Below, piece after piece: positions 8,552 to 15,009 of a stretch of 64,000 nucleotides of DNA. Made by a program: the position numbers and the translations under genes. This stretch comes from an uncultured Lachnospiraceae bacterium (lineage in GTDB: Bacteria; Bacillota; Clostridia; Lachnospirales; Lachnospiraceae): contig CAMRSM010000006.1 in the NCBI GenBank assembly GCA_947053345.1, positions 1-64,000 on the forward strand, written 5' to 3'. Numbering within the stretch: position 1 is the stretch's first letter; every line of letters begins with the position of its first letter. Under the pieces are notes generated by a model. It worked only from the letters and a program-made list of their open reading frames with translations, did not search any database and was not told the DNA's origin.

Positions 8552-9612
8552 GACTCCTCCCCCCCTGTTTCCTCAGCCATCCACTCCCTCAATTTTTCCT
8601 GGAGTTCTTTTTTATCCGGCAAATACAGCTCATATTTTGAAGCATAAATATTGGAATCTGCCGGCAAAGTCAGCTCAACAAGGGCATCACTTTTCTGCTG
8701 ACAAAGCAATACTCCAATCGTTGGATTTTCGTCCGCTGTCTTTTCGTATCGGTCGTAATAGTTGACATACATTTGCATTTGTCCTAAGTCTTGATGTGTC
8801 AATTCACCGATTTTCAAATCAATCACCACAAAGCAATGCAGAAGACGATTATAGAAAACAAGATCAACCCGAAAGTGCCTTTCATCAAACGTAAAACGAA
8901 CCTGCCTGCCGATAAAGGCAAAGCCCTTTCCTAATTCCAGCAAAAACTCCTGCAAATGATCCAGCAATCTGCTCTCCAGTTCACATTCAGAAAATTCGGC
9001 TCGTTCTTTAAGCCCGGTAAACTCCAGAATATACGGGTCTTTCAGCACATCCTCCAGCTTTTCTATCACTTGGCCTTTGAGGGCGAGCTCCATTACTTTA
9101 TCCTTATCCCGACTGAGCGCAAGGCGCTCATACAGGGCACTGTCAAACTGCCGCTGCAATTCTCTCAGTCCCCAATGATTTTGTGCGGCTTCAATCTCAT
9201 AGAAATGGCGCTGATCAGCATTATCAATGCGCATCAGCTTCAAATAATGAGACCAGCTTAACGGAAATTTTCTTCCGGTGGACACCGCGGGAAGATTTGC
9301 AAATTGGTCAGAAAGCGTCTGACCAATTCGATCCTCCGCATACACCTGATAGAATTTCCGCATTTGCTTGAGATTTGTAACGGAAAAACCGCGTCCCATG
9401 TGCACTGTCAGATATTTTGAAAGCTCTGGTATCACATATTTCCCATAAGCGGCACGTTGACCGCCGCTCTGTTCTTCCTCCACAATCAGCCTGCCGATTT
9501 CAAAGTAAGCATATACCATAGAAAGGTCTATTGCCGCCTTTGCGTTTTGCTTTGCCTGTTCCAATATATCTGAAACATTCGTAAAAAATGTTTCACTGAT
9601 CTGTTCACCCAT
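8548..9612 (-). CDS. DUF1016/YhcG-family PD-(D/E)XK nuclease domain protein
   Basis: A 354-residue cytoplasmic protein. The N-terminal half matches the DUF1016 N-terminal domain (VYAYFEIGRLIVEEEQSG, LKQMRKFYQVYAE, LSWSHYLKLMRI). The C-terminal half is the nuclease-fold part, with RVDLVFYNRLLHCFVVIDLK supplying the D-x(n)-(D/E)XK-like residues. The ATG at 9612 follows GGAGGGG. It starts 12 bases after the stop of the Mod remnant and overlaps res by 4 bases, so it was part of a mod-DUF1016-res operon. Proteins of this family often sit inside type III and other restriction operons; their biochemical role is not settled. The gene is intact while the upstream mod is destroyed. Confidence 0.88.
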   Translation of the reverse strand: MGEQISETFFTNVSDILEQAKQNAKAAIDLSMVYAYFEIGRLIVEEEQSGGQRAAYGKYVIPELSKYLTVHMGRGFSVTNLKQMRKFYQVYAEDRIGQTLSDQFANLPAVSTGRKFPLSWSHYLKLMRIDNADQRHFYEIEAAQNHWGLRELQRQFDSALYERLALSRDKDKVMELALKGQVIEKLEDVLKDPYILEFTGLKERAEFSECELESRLLDHLQEFLLELGKGFAFIGRQVRFTFDERHFRVDLVFYNRLLHCFVVIDLKIGELTHQDLGQMQMYVNYYDRYEKTADENPTIGVLLCQQKSDALVELTLPADSNIYASKYELYLPDKKELQEKLREWMAEETGGEES

Positions 9613-9624
9613 ATGCTCCCCTCC

Positions 9625-9765
9625 TTACAAGACCTTCACCCTGGTATCCGGAGCCAGCATTTTGAAGATTTCTCCCACGTTGATTTTGGCGGGACTGTCG
9701 GCAAAGCTACTGTCCCGGAACACGGCTCGGAGGGGCTGACACCTGGCAATTTCCCTGTCAGCCGG
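9625..9765 (-). pseudogene. mod: Type III methyltransferase Mod, last ~46 codons only
   Basis: Reading from 9765 the minus strand gives PADREIARCQPLRAVFRDSS and FADSPAKINVGEIFK, ending in APDTRVKVL and a stop at 9625-9627. This is the conserved C-terminus of type III Mod subunits (from memory of the family: the FRDSSFAD...K.N words). The rest of mod, including the AdoMet-binding and DPPY motifs, is absent. The fragment is in a different frame from the helicase remnant it is fused to. It explains why Res and DUF1016 are present without a methylase. The join lies within about 9752-9768, in or next to the sequence GACCGGCTGACAGGGAAATT. Confidence 0.72.
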
Positions 9766-10805
9766 TCAAGATCAAGCCCGTTGGATGTACCACCACTGCG
9801 GGACAGGTCTGTATGAAACAGAACATCATAATTCAAGCGATCAGCAGCGATAGGGTTATTGACATAGTTGTCCTTATAGGTATTCCAGTTCTCCGCCAGC
9901 TTTTTGGGGCAGAGAACAAGTACAGACTTGTTCCTGTTCTCGTAGTATTTGATGACGGCAAGAGCGGTAAAGGTTTTACCCAAACCTACACTGTCAGCCA
10001 GGATACAGCCGTTATATTGCTCCAGCTTATTGATAATGGCGAGAACAGCGTCACGCTGAAAATCATAAAGCATACTCCAGATTTTGCTCTGCTTAAAGCC
10101 GGTCGCCTCATTGGGCAGAACATCCTCGGAAATATCATTCAAGAATTCACTAAAAACATGGTACAGCGTCATAAAGTAGATGAACTCCGGCGAATTCTCA
10201 TTATAGGCCGTACTGATGTTAGAGATAATCATATCTGTCACATCCTGCATCTTTTCACGGTCATTCCAAAGTGTTTCAAACAACTGCATATACTGGGTGG
10301 AAAACGGCGCTTCCATCCGGTTGACCATATTGTAGCTGTTATTGCCGCGTTCACAGCCAATATCCACAGTGGTAAATCCATTCAGAGGCATATAAGCAGT
10401 TTTCTCCATAGGGGAGTCAACTGTCATAAATCCCCCCATATTTTCCCCAGTAACATTAGATTTGAACGCAGCCTTGCGTCTGATCCATTCAGCGCATTCT
10501 CTGGCAACAGCCCGCCCAGTCATTTCATTGCGTAGTTTGATTTCAAATTCCGTTCCATACAGGCTGGTCTCCCTGCGAAGCCTTGGAATATAGAATTCCC
10601 GCCTTTGCTTTTCGGCCCGCTCTTGAACGAAGGTCGGGGAGGTAAAGATAAAACGAAATTCTTCTATCTGCTCCAATTGGCTTTTCAGTTCTTTGTATGC
10701 ATACATGGAAAAGCAGGCGGCCGCTATGGAAACCTTGCTGCTGCGTTGTATTGTATCTTTCAAGTCATCCCGGACGATATCTGTGATATTGTCAAATATT
10801 TTCAT
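9766..10805 (-). pseudogene. PLD-like/SNF2-type helicase, truncated N-terminal part
   Basis: About 346 residues of what should be a protein of roughly 1000. The ATG at 10805 (MKIFDN) follows AAAGGGA; an ATG at 10829 lacks a binding site. Residues about 20-60 (SKVSIAAACFSMYAYKELKS, EFRFIFTSPTF) look like a phospholipase-D-type domain. Next comes a helicase start with YDFQRDAVLAI and Walker A ADSVGLGKTF. The gene runs normally to NGLDLDRL, where relatives continue with the DEAH-box region, then the reading frame passes out of frame through Mod sequence and stops at 9636. Motifs II to VI are missing, so it cannot be a working ATPase. Some product may still be made from the intact promoter. Confidence 0.72.
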
Positions 10806-10859
10806 CACAAGCTGTCCCTTTCCGATCATTATATCTTGTCCATTTTTAGCTCAACTCAT

Positions 10860-10897
10860 GTATAGGTATAGTTACACTCTGGAAGCCATACCTATAC
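10860..10897. promoter_or_regulatory. Inverted repeat, candidate operator of the helicase gene
   Basis: GTATAGGTAT (10860-10869) and ATACCTATAC (10888-10897) are perfect complements 18 bases apart. They lie between the -10 box at 10905 and the helicase start at 10805, covering the likely transcription start, a normal place for a repressor site. No regulator gene is adjacent. Confidence 0.6.
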
Positions 10898-10904
10898 AAG
10901 TTAA

Positions 10905-10933
10905 ATTATACACCACCCGTCTCCGGAAAACAA
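10905..10933 (-). promoter_or_regulatory. Promoter of the truncated helicase operon
   Basis: On the minus strand TTGTTT (10928-10933) and TATAAT (10905-10910) are separated by 17 bases. It would drive the helicase remnant, the Mod tail, DUF1016 and res as one transcript, so the surviving genes still have a promoter. Confidence 0.6.
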
Positions 10934-11175
10934 TTCCTCTTTCCCAGAAATTCCGAGAATTTTTGCCTAAACTGACAGAAAGGACAGAAATCAATAACGC
11001 CCAGGTATTATCAGCGGACAGCACCTTGTAGATACTGTCCTCTGTCCATTTACATAAGTCAATTCGTTCGCAGTAATTTTTTTCCTGTATTTTATCAGTA
11101 CTGATATGCCGACACATATTATAGCAAACCTGTAGTATCGTATATGAAAATTTGTCCACTACGGTGAATTTATCC
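10934..11175. other. AT-rich stretch without a gene, island right flank
   Basis: Between the helicase promoter and the recombinase remnant I see no credible gene. A TATAAT occurs on the minus strand near 11115-11120 without a clear -35 box. Confidence 0.4.
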
Positions 11176-11285
11176 TTGACAAGCCCCGTCTTGTTTCTGT
11201 ACTCTGCCGCTCCCGCCGCCGTCCCTGTCCTCATTCCCCACGGAAAGACAGCGTAAAGAGCTGTGATTCTACTGTAATCATTCAT
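11176..11285 (-). pseudogene. Large serine recombinase, N-terminal remnant
   Basis: The ATG at 11285 follows AGGAGGG and reads MNDYSRITALY. After a frameshift it continues with CLSVGNEDRDGGGSGRVQKQ, then stops. This resembles the N-terminus of the large serine recombinases of Tn4451/CTn-type elements (ITALYCRLSVGDEDRDGGES in relatives, from memory). Everything from the catalytic serine's domain onward is gone. It marks the recombinase end of the former element and faces into the island. Confidence 0.6.
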
Positions 11286-11347
11286 GTACATACCCTCCTG
11301 CGTCCATATCGGTGTTGCTTACAATTAAGATTATGCAATCCAGGGTA

Positions 11348-11364
11348 CAGCCCACAGCCGGCCA
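11348..11364. repeat. 17-bp direct repeat, right copy
   Basis: CAGCCCACAGCCGGCCA, identical to 3597-3613. It lies just outside the recombinase remnant and before the terminator of the ArsR-type gene, so with its partner it brackets the accessory block. Confidence 0.6.
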
Positions 11365-11380
11365 AGGGTGCACACCACAA

Positions 11381-11411
11381 AAAAACCGGGAAGCTGCGAA
11401 TGCAGCTTCCC
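11381..11411 (-). terminator. Terminator of the ArsR-type regulator gene
   Basis: GGGAAGCTGC (11388-11397) pairs with GCAGCTTCCC (11402-11411). On the minus strand the hairpin is followed by GGTTTTTTT. It closes the gene ending at 11461. Confidence 0.85.
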
Positions 11412-11460
11412 TTTCATTTCATCCTATACCCACCTGTATAAATCCTGTCTCCCGGACTTT

Positions 11461-12111
11461 TTACATCCCTTCCCAGTTTCCCGCCGTATACGTCTCATCC
11501 ACCATATCCGCAATGCCCGCCAAAAGCATCACGATACCCTGCACCTTATGCGGGCGCACGATATAAACGCCCTTCCTTGCCGGGTCGGAATCGTCTTCCG
11601 CCAAAAGATCCGCTGCCAGCAGCGGTTTCATATGGTGGTAGGCCTGTCCGGTGGAATTCAGCCCGCACACCGTCACAAGCTCCGCCACCGTGCGCGGCTT
11701 CTGTAAAACGGCAAGCAATATGCTTAAGCGGTCGCCATTCCCGATGCAGCGCAGCACCTTCTCCGCCATGTGGTTTTCGACCAGCGGGAGCAGCTGGCTC
11801 TCCACGTCCATATGCTTTTTGATCCAGCATGACTGCCGCCCGCCGGACGCAAATACCCCCATATAATTGATCAGGCCGCTCACCCCTCTCTCCCCGGCAA
11901 GCTGACAAAGCTCCTCCATCTGCTTGCTAAGCTCCTTATCCGGATGCATCCCTGACACAACCTCCACATCCCCGACGAAACGGCAGGCATCCGCCTCTTT
12001 TGCCGATCCGGCGCTTCCTGACCTTCCGCGCTCAAATGCCTGCAAAAGCCCCCGGATTTCCTCCATCTCCTTTTTTAACCCTTCAATTTCCATTCCATAA
12101 TCCCTGTCCAT
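11461..12111 (-). CDS. ArsR-like winged-helix transcriptional regulator
   Basis: A 216-residue cytoplasmic regulator. Residues about 1-30 are a charged helix (EIEGLKKEMEEIRGLLQAFE). The C-terminal third is a winged-helix domain of the ArsR type: GNGDRLSILLAVLQKPRTVA, ELVTVCGLNSTGQAYHHMKP and LLAADLLAE. The ATG at 12111 follows AAGGAGG. Its own promoter lies between two perfect palindromes, which suggests autoregulation. The gene is monocistronic, closed by a strong terminator. The ligand is unknown; a single cysteine in the recognition region does not make a metal site obvious. Confidence 0.75.
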   Translation of the reverse strand: MDRDYGMEIEGLKKEMEEIRGLLQAFERGRSGSAGSAKEADACRFVGDVEVVSGMHPDKELSKQMEELCQLAGERGVSGLINYMGVFASGGRQSCWIKKHMDVESQLLPLVENHMAEKVLRCIGNGDRLSILLAVLQKPRTVAELVTVCGLNSTGQAYHHMKPLLAADLLAEDDSDPARKGVYIVRPHKVQGIVMLLAGIADMVDETYTAGNWEGM

Positions 12112-12147
12112 ATATGCCTCCTTGCGAAAAAATTCTACCGCTACGCC

Positions 12148-12165
12148 ATTACGATATATCGTAAT
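12148..12165. promoter_or_regulatory. Palindromic operator 1 at the ArsR-type promoter
   Basis: ATTACGATATATCGTAAT is a perfect 18-bp palindrome. It lies immediately downstream of the -10 box, over the expected transcription start. Confidence 0.7.
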
Positions 12166-12168
12166 AAT

Positions 12169-12197
12169 AGAATACTATAGTTTTTGAATTTTGTCAA
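12169..12197 (-). promoter_or_regulatory. Promoter of the ArsR-type regulator
   Basis: On the minus strand TTGACA (12192-12197) and TATTCT (12169-12174) are separated by 17 bases. The -35 box touches the second palindrome. Confidence 0.75.
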
Positions 12198-12212
12198 TAC
12201 GTAATTACGTAT
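12197..12212. promoter_or_regulatory. Palindromic operator 2 at the ArsR-type promoter
   Basis: ATACGTAATTACGTAT is a perfect 16-bp palindrome next to the -35 box. It shares the TTACG/CGTAA half-sites with operator 1, so both could bind the same dimeric regulator. Confidence 0.65.
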
Positions 12213-12273
12213 ATTCATAATCTCATTTCAAAAACATTGCGCACCTGCATAAAAATCATCCCGCCATAAAACA

Positions 12274-12321
12274 AATACCGGATGCCGACCGTCCCCTGAC
12301 AATCCCATCCGGTATTTTTTT
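12274..12321. terminator. Terminator of the HAD phosphatase gene
   Basis: AATACCGGATG (12274-12284) pairs with CATCCGGTATT (12306-12316). It is flanked by a T-run on the plus strand and by TTTGTTTTA on the minus strand, so it could act both ways. It follows the minus-strand gene ending at 12325. Confidence 0.75.
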
Positions 12322-12324
12322 AAT

Positions 12325-12978
12325 TCAAATCCCACAGATTTCCCCATAAATTTCTTCCGGCCGCTCCACAAGCCGCACTGCTCCGTGCCGCAGCAAAAAT
12401 TCCCGGTCACGGAAACCCCATGTGACCGAAAGGCATGGAATCCCTGCGTTTTTCGCCGTCTCGATATCCACATCGGAATCCCCGATATAGACCGCCTCCT
12501 CCTTCGCGGTTTTCAGCCTTGTAAGCACCTCAAGCACCGAATCCGGGTTTGGCTTGCGGCGGATGCCCGTGCGCTCGCCGACCGCAAAATCAAACAGCCC
12601 CGGAAAATAATCCTCACACAAGGCCTGCACCCCATAATCCGCTTTGTTTGATACAACCGCCGTCATAAGTCCCGCTGCCCGCAGCGCGCGCAAAAGCGAA
12701 ACGATCCCCTCGTAGGGTCTTGTCTTATCCGCGCAGTGTACCTTGTAATGCGCGGTAAACGCTTCGTGCACCCGGCGAATCAGCGCCGCATCGCTACTCT
12801 CCGGCACCGCACGCTCGATCAGCTTGCCGATCCCGTTGCCGACAAAGCAGCGCACCTGCTCGACCGTGCGCCCCGGCAGCCCGTTTTCTTTCAGCGCGTG
12901 ATTGGTGCTGTCCGCCAGATCCTCCAAAGTATTTAAAATCGTACCGTCCAAGTCAAAAATCGCAAGTTTATATTTCAT
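12325..12978 (-). CDS. HAD-family phosphatase, phosphoglycolate phosphatase-like
   Basis: A 217-residue cytoplasmic hydrolase. HAD motif I is FDLDGTILNT at the N-terminus (nucleophile DxDGT), motif II is AVVSNK, and motifs III/IV are KPNPDS and YIGDSDVDIETAKNAG. The helical cap between motifs I and II is that of the Gph/PGP subgroup, which removes phosphate from phosphoglycolate or similar small phosphates; the true substrate cannot be read from the sequence. The ATG at 12978 follows GAGGTAGG. It has its own promoter and terminator and is a single-gene unit. Confidence 0.85.
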   Translation of the reverse strand: MKYKLAIFDLDGTILNTLEDLADSTNHALKENGLPGRTVEQVRCFVGNGIGKLIERAVPESSDAALIRRVHEAFTAHYKVHCADKTRPYEGIVSLLRALRAAGLMTAVVSNKADYGVQALCEDYFPGLFDFAVGERTGIRRKPNPDSVLEVLTRLKTAKEEAVYIGDSDVDIETAKNAGIPCLSVTWGFRDREFLLRHGAVRLVERPEEIYGEICGI

Positions 12979-12986
12979 AGAAGCCT

Positions 12987-13013
12987 ACCTCGAATGTTAT
13001 TTTATATCGAGGT
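12987..13013. promoter_or_regulatory. Inverted repeat before the HAD gene
   Basis: ACCTCGA (12987-12993) and TCGAGGT (13007-13013) are complementary 13 bases apart. They lie between the -10 box and the ATG; the position suits an operator or a leader hairpin sequestering the ribosome site. Confidence 0.4.
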
Positions 13014-13014
13014 G

Positions 13015-13043
13015 ATTGTAGCATTTTCTCGTTTGTACGTCAA
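13015..13043 (-). promoter_or_regulatory. Promoter of the HAD phosphatase gene
   Basis: On the minus strand TTGACG (13038-13043) and TACAAT (13015-13020) with a 17-base spacer. Confidence 0.75.
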
Positions 13044-13310
13044 GTATTGGTGTAAGCTCCGTTTTCCTGCCAGAGGATCTCATGATCCAGCTTTATAATG
13101 ATTTATAAATTACAACCTCTATTTTGCACAAAATAATGCGAGAAACACTGGCTATTCCGGGCAGTAACCCGATCCATCCTGTGTTTTTGTGCGCTTTTCC
13201 TTTCATGGCTCCCCACTGCGCCAATCCGGCGTTCTTTCGACCTGCAACTGCCAAAAACAGTTCTCCGGCAATATCCCGAAGACCTCCGCCTCTTTCCCAT
13301 TCAGGGAATT
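13044..13310. other. Intergenic stretch, nothing convincing
   Basis: Short frames on both strands have no start signals or recognisable product. No terminator is obvious for the lipoprotein operon that ends at 13311. Confidence 0.4.
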
Positions 13311-14987
13311 TCACTCAGCCGGCTCTTTACCGCCCTGAATCCAGGCAGCGATCACGTCGATCACCTCCGGTGACACATGCGCCTCCTCGTCGTATTCCGT
13401 CACATCCATCGCACCATTGGACGGCATAAACAAATGGTTCAGCCCCTCAAACAACCGGAACTCCACATTCTCCCTGCCCTCCAAAAGTACCTGCCAGGCA
13501 GCGAAATCACGCTCCGGATATACCTGAAAATCCGCGCCGCCCTGCAGGATCAGCATCGGTGCCGAAAGCTCCTTCGCGATAGCTGCCGTGTCGATTTTTG
13601 CAAGCGATGCCCAATAGTGCCCCGAAACCCCAAAAAGTACTTCCGACAGCTCCGCTTCCCCCGGTTCTGCCCCGGAATCCCGCACGTCCGCCACCAGCGA
13701 AAGTACCTTGTCATACTCCTGCTGCACCATCCCGCCAAGGGAGGCAAATTCCGCTTCCGTCAGCCCCGCCGCCTCCATCGCCGCCATATTTTGGTCGTAC
13801 ACGATCTCCCACAGCCCCCGCGGGGAACCCGCCAGGGAAACCATGCCCGCCACCTGCGGATTTTCCTGCACGATATACGGGGCCAACATACCGCCAAGGC
13901 TATGCCCTGCCACAAAAATACGCCCGCTATCCACCTCATCCATCTGCGACAGCAGGGAAATTGCCTGCGCCGCATCGTCAAGCACCTCATCCCATATCGT
14001 GATTGTTTCCGTTGCCAGGCCCGGATATTTGTAATAGCGCTTATCGTAGCGCAGGGACGCGATCCCCCGCTCCGCCAGGCCATGCGCGATATCCGCAAAC
14101 GGTGCGTTGCCCGCCGCCCCGACCGTCTCGTTCTTATCGCTCTGCCCGGAACCATGCACAAGCAGCACAACCGGGGGCTTTTCAACACCGTTCGGAAGGG
14201 TCAGCATACCCTCGAGCAGAAATTGCCCGCTCCCGACCGTCACCTCATGCTCCACATAATTTTCCGTGATCTCCGGCCCGGCCGGCGGCAGCGTGTAGGT
14301 CATGTAAATCCCCTCGACCGCTCCTGTCTGGCCGTACGTGACCGAAACGATCACGTATTTCGCCTTGTAAGGAATTTGTGCGCTCGTGACGACATATCCC
14401 CCGAAATCCATAATACTCCCAATCTCATCCCCTGCTGCCTGCGATCCGAGGAAGGCCGCCTCCGCCGTCAGGGCAGCGTCCTGCAAATCCCCCGCTTCCA
14501 CGCCATCCGCATCAAGCGGCTCACCAAGTCCCTGTACCGTCTGCTTCCAGCCATTCTTCAGATCACGCTCGGAAAGGGCATTTGAAAGCTCATCCGAAAA
14601 CGACTCGCACACCGAAAAATCCCCCGAAAGCATCGACCTCGCATAACCCATCGTCCGCTCACGGAAACAAGCAAGGATCTCGTCCGCCGTGCCGGAAAGC
14701 ACAAGGTTTTCCACATTTTCCCTTTCATCCGCATTTGCACCCGGCACATCATTCTCCCCGTTCCCCGGCACAGCCGTCGGCTCTGCAGCCTTGGTCGGTT
14801 CTTTGCTTTCCGTCGGCTTTGCCTCCCCGGTAATGCCCGGAATCCCGCCCGGATTCTCAGGATCCGCCTGCCCCGTTTTTTTACTGCATCCTGCTGCCGT
14901 CAGCGCGATCAAGATGCAGAGACCGCGCACCGCCCTCCGGCACACTCCGGCATCCAACCCATTTGCCATAAAACCCTTTTTCCTCAT
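13311..14987 (-). CDS. Lipoprotein with alpha/beta-hydrolase domain
   Basis: A 558-residue exported lipoprotein. The ATG at 14987 (MRKKGFMANG) follows GGAAGTGGAAAG; earlier ATGs would overlap the preceding gene. The signal peptide ends in lipobox LTAAGC, so the protein is anchored outside the membrane. A spacer rich in Pro/Glu/Thr (about residues 30-90) leads to a small DUF3887-like region (about 95-230). The hydrolase domain follows, with VVLLVHGSGQ (oxyanion hole), nucleophile elbow GHSLGG and a C-terminal GLNHLF supplying the histidine. Such proteins act as esterases or peptidases on unknown substrates. It is the third gene of an operon behind a GntR regulator and a membrane protein. Confidence 0.85.
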   Translation of the reverse strand: MRKKGFMANGLDAGVCRRAVRGLCILIALTAAGCSKKTGQADPENPGGIPGITGEAKPTESKEPTKAAEPTAVPGNGENDVPGANADERENVENLVLSGTADEILACFRERTMGYARSMLSGDFSVCESFSDELSNALSERDLKNGWKQTVQGLGEPLDADGVEAGDLQDAALTAEAAFLGSQAAGDEIGSIMDFGGYVVTSAQIPYKAKYVIVSVTYGQTGAVEGIYMTYTLPPAGPEITENYVEHEVTVGSGQFLLEGMLTLPNGVEKPPVVLLVHGSGQSDKNETVGAAGNAPFADIAHGLAERGIASLRYDKRYYKYPGLATETITIWDEVLDDAAQAISLLSQMDEVDSGRIFVAGHSLGGMLAPYIVQENPQVAGMVSLAGSPRGLWEIVYDQNMAAMEAAGLTEAEFASLGGMVQQEYDKVLSLVADVRDSGAEPGEAELSEVLFGVSGHYWASLAKIDTAAIAKELSAPMLILQGGADFQVYPERDFAAWQVLLEGRENVEFRLFEGLNHLFMPSNGAMDVTEYDEEAHVSPEVIDVIAAWIQGGKEPAE

Positions 14988-15009
14988 CTTTCCACTTCCT
15001 TCCCCAAAT

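Noticed and set aside
5492-10805. A complete BREX, DISARM or working type III system
   Set aside because: The methylase is reduced to its last codons, the helicase is truncated, and no other BREX/DISARM marker genes are present.
10872-11285. A 139-codon intact protein read from the recombinase start
   Set aside because: After MNDYSRITALY the frame departs from the recombinase family, and the matching continuation is in another frame. The rest covers promoter sequence.
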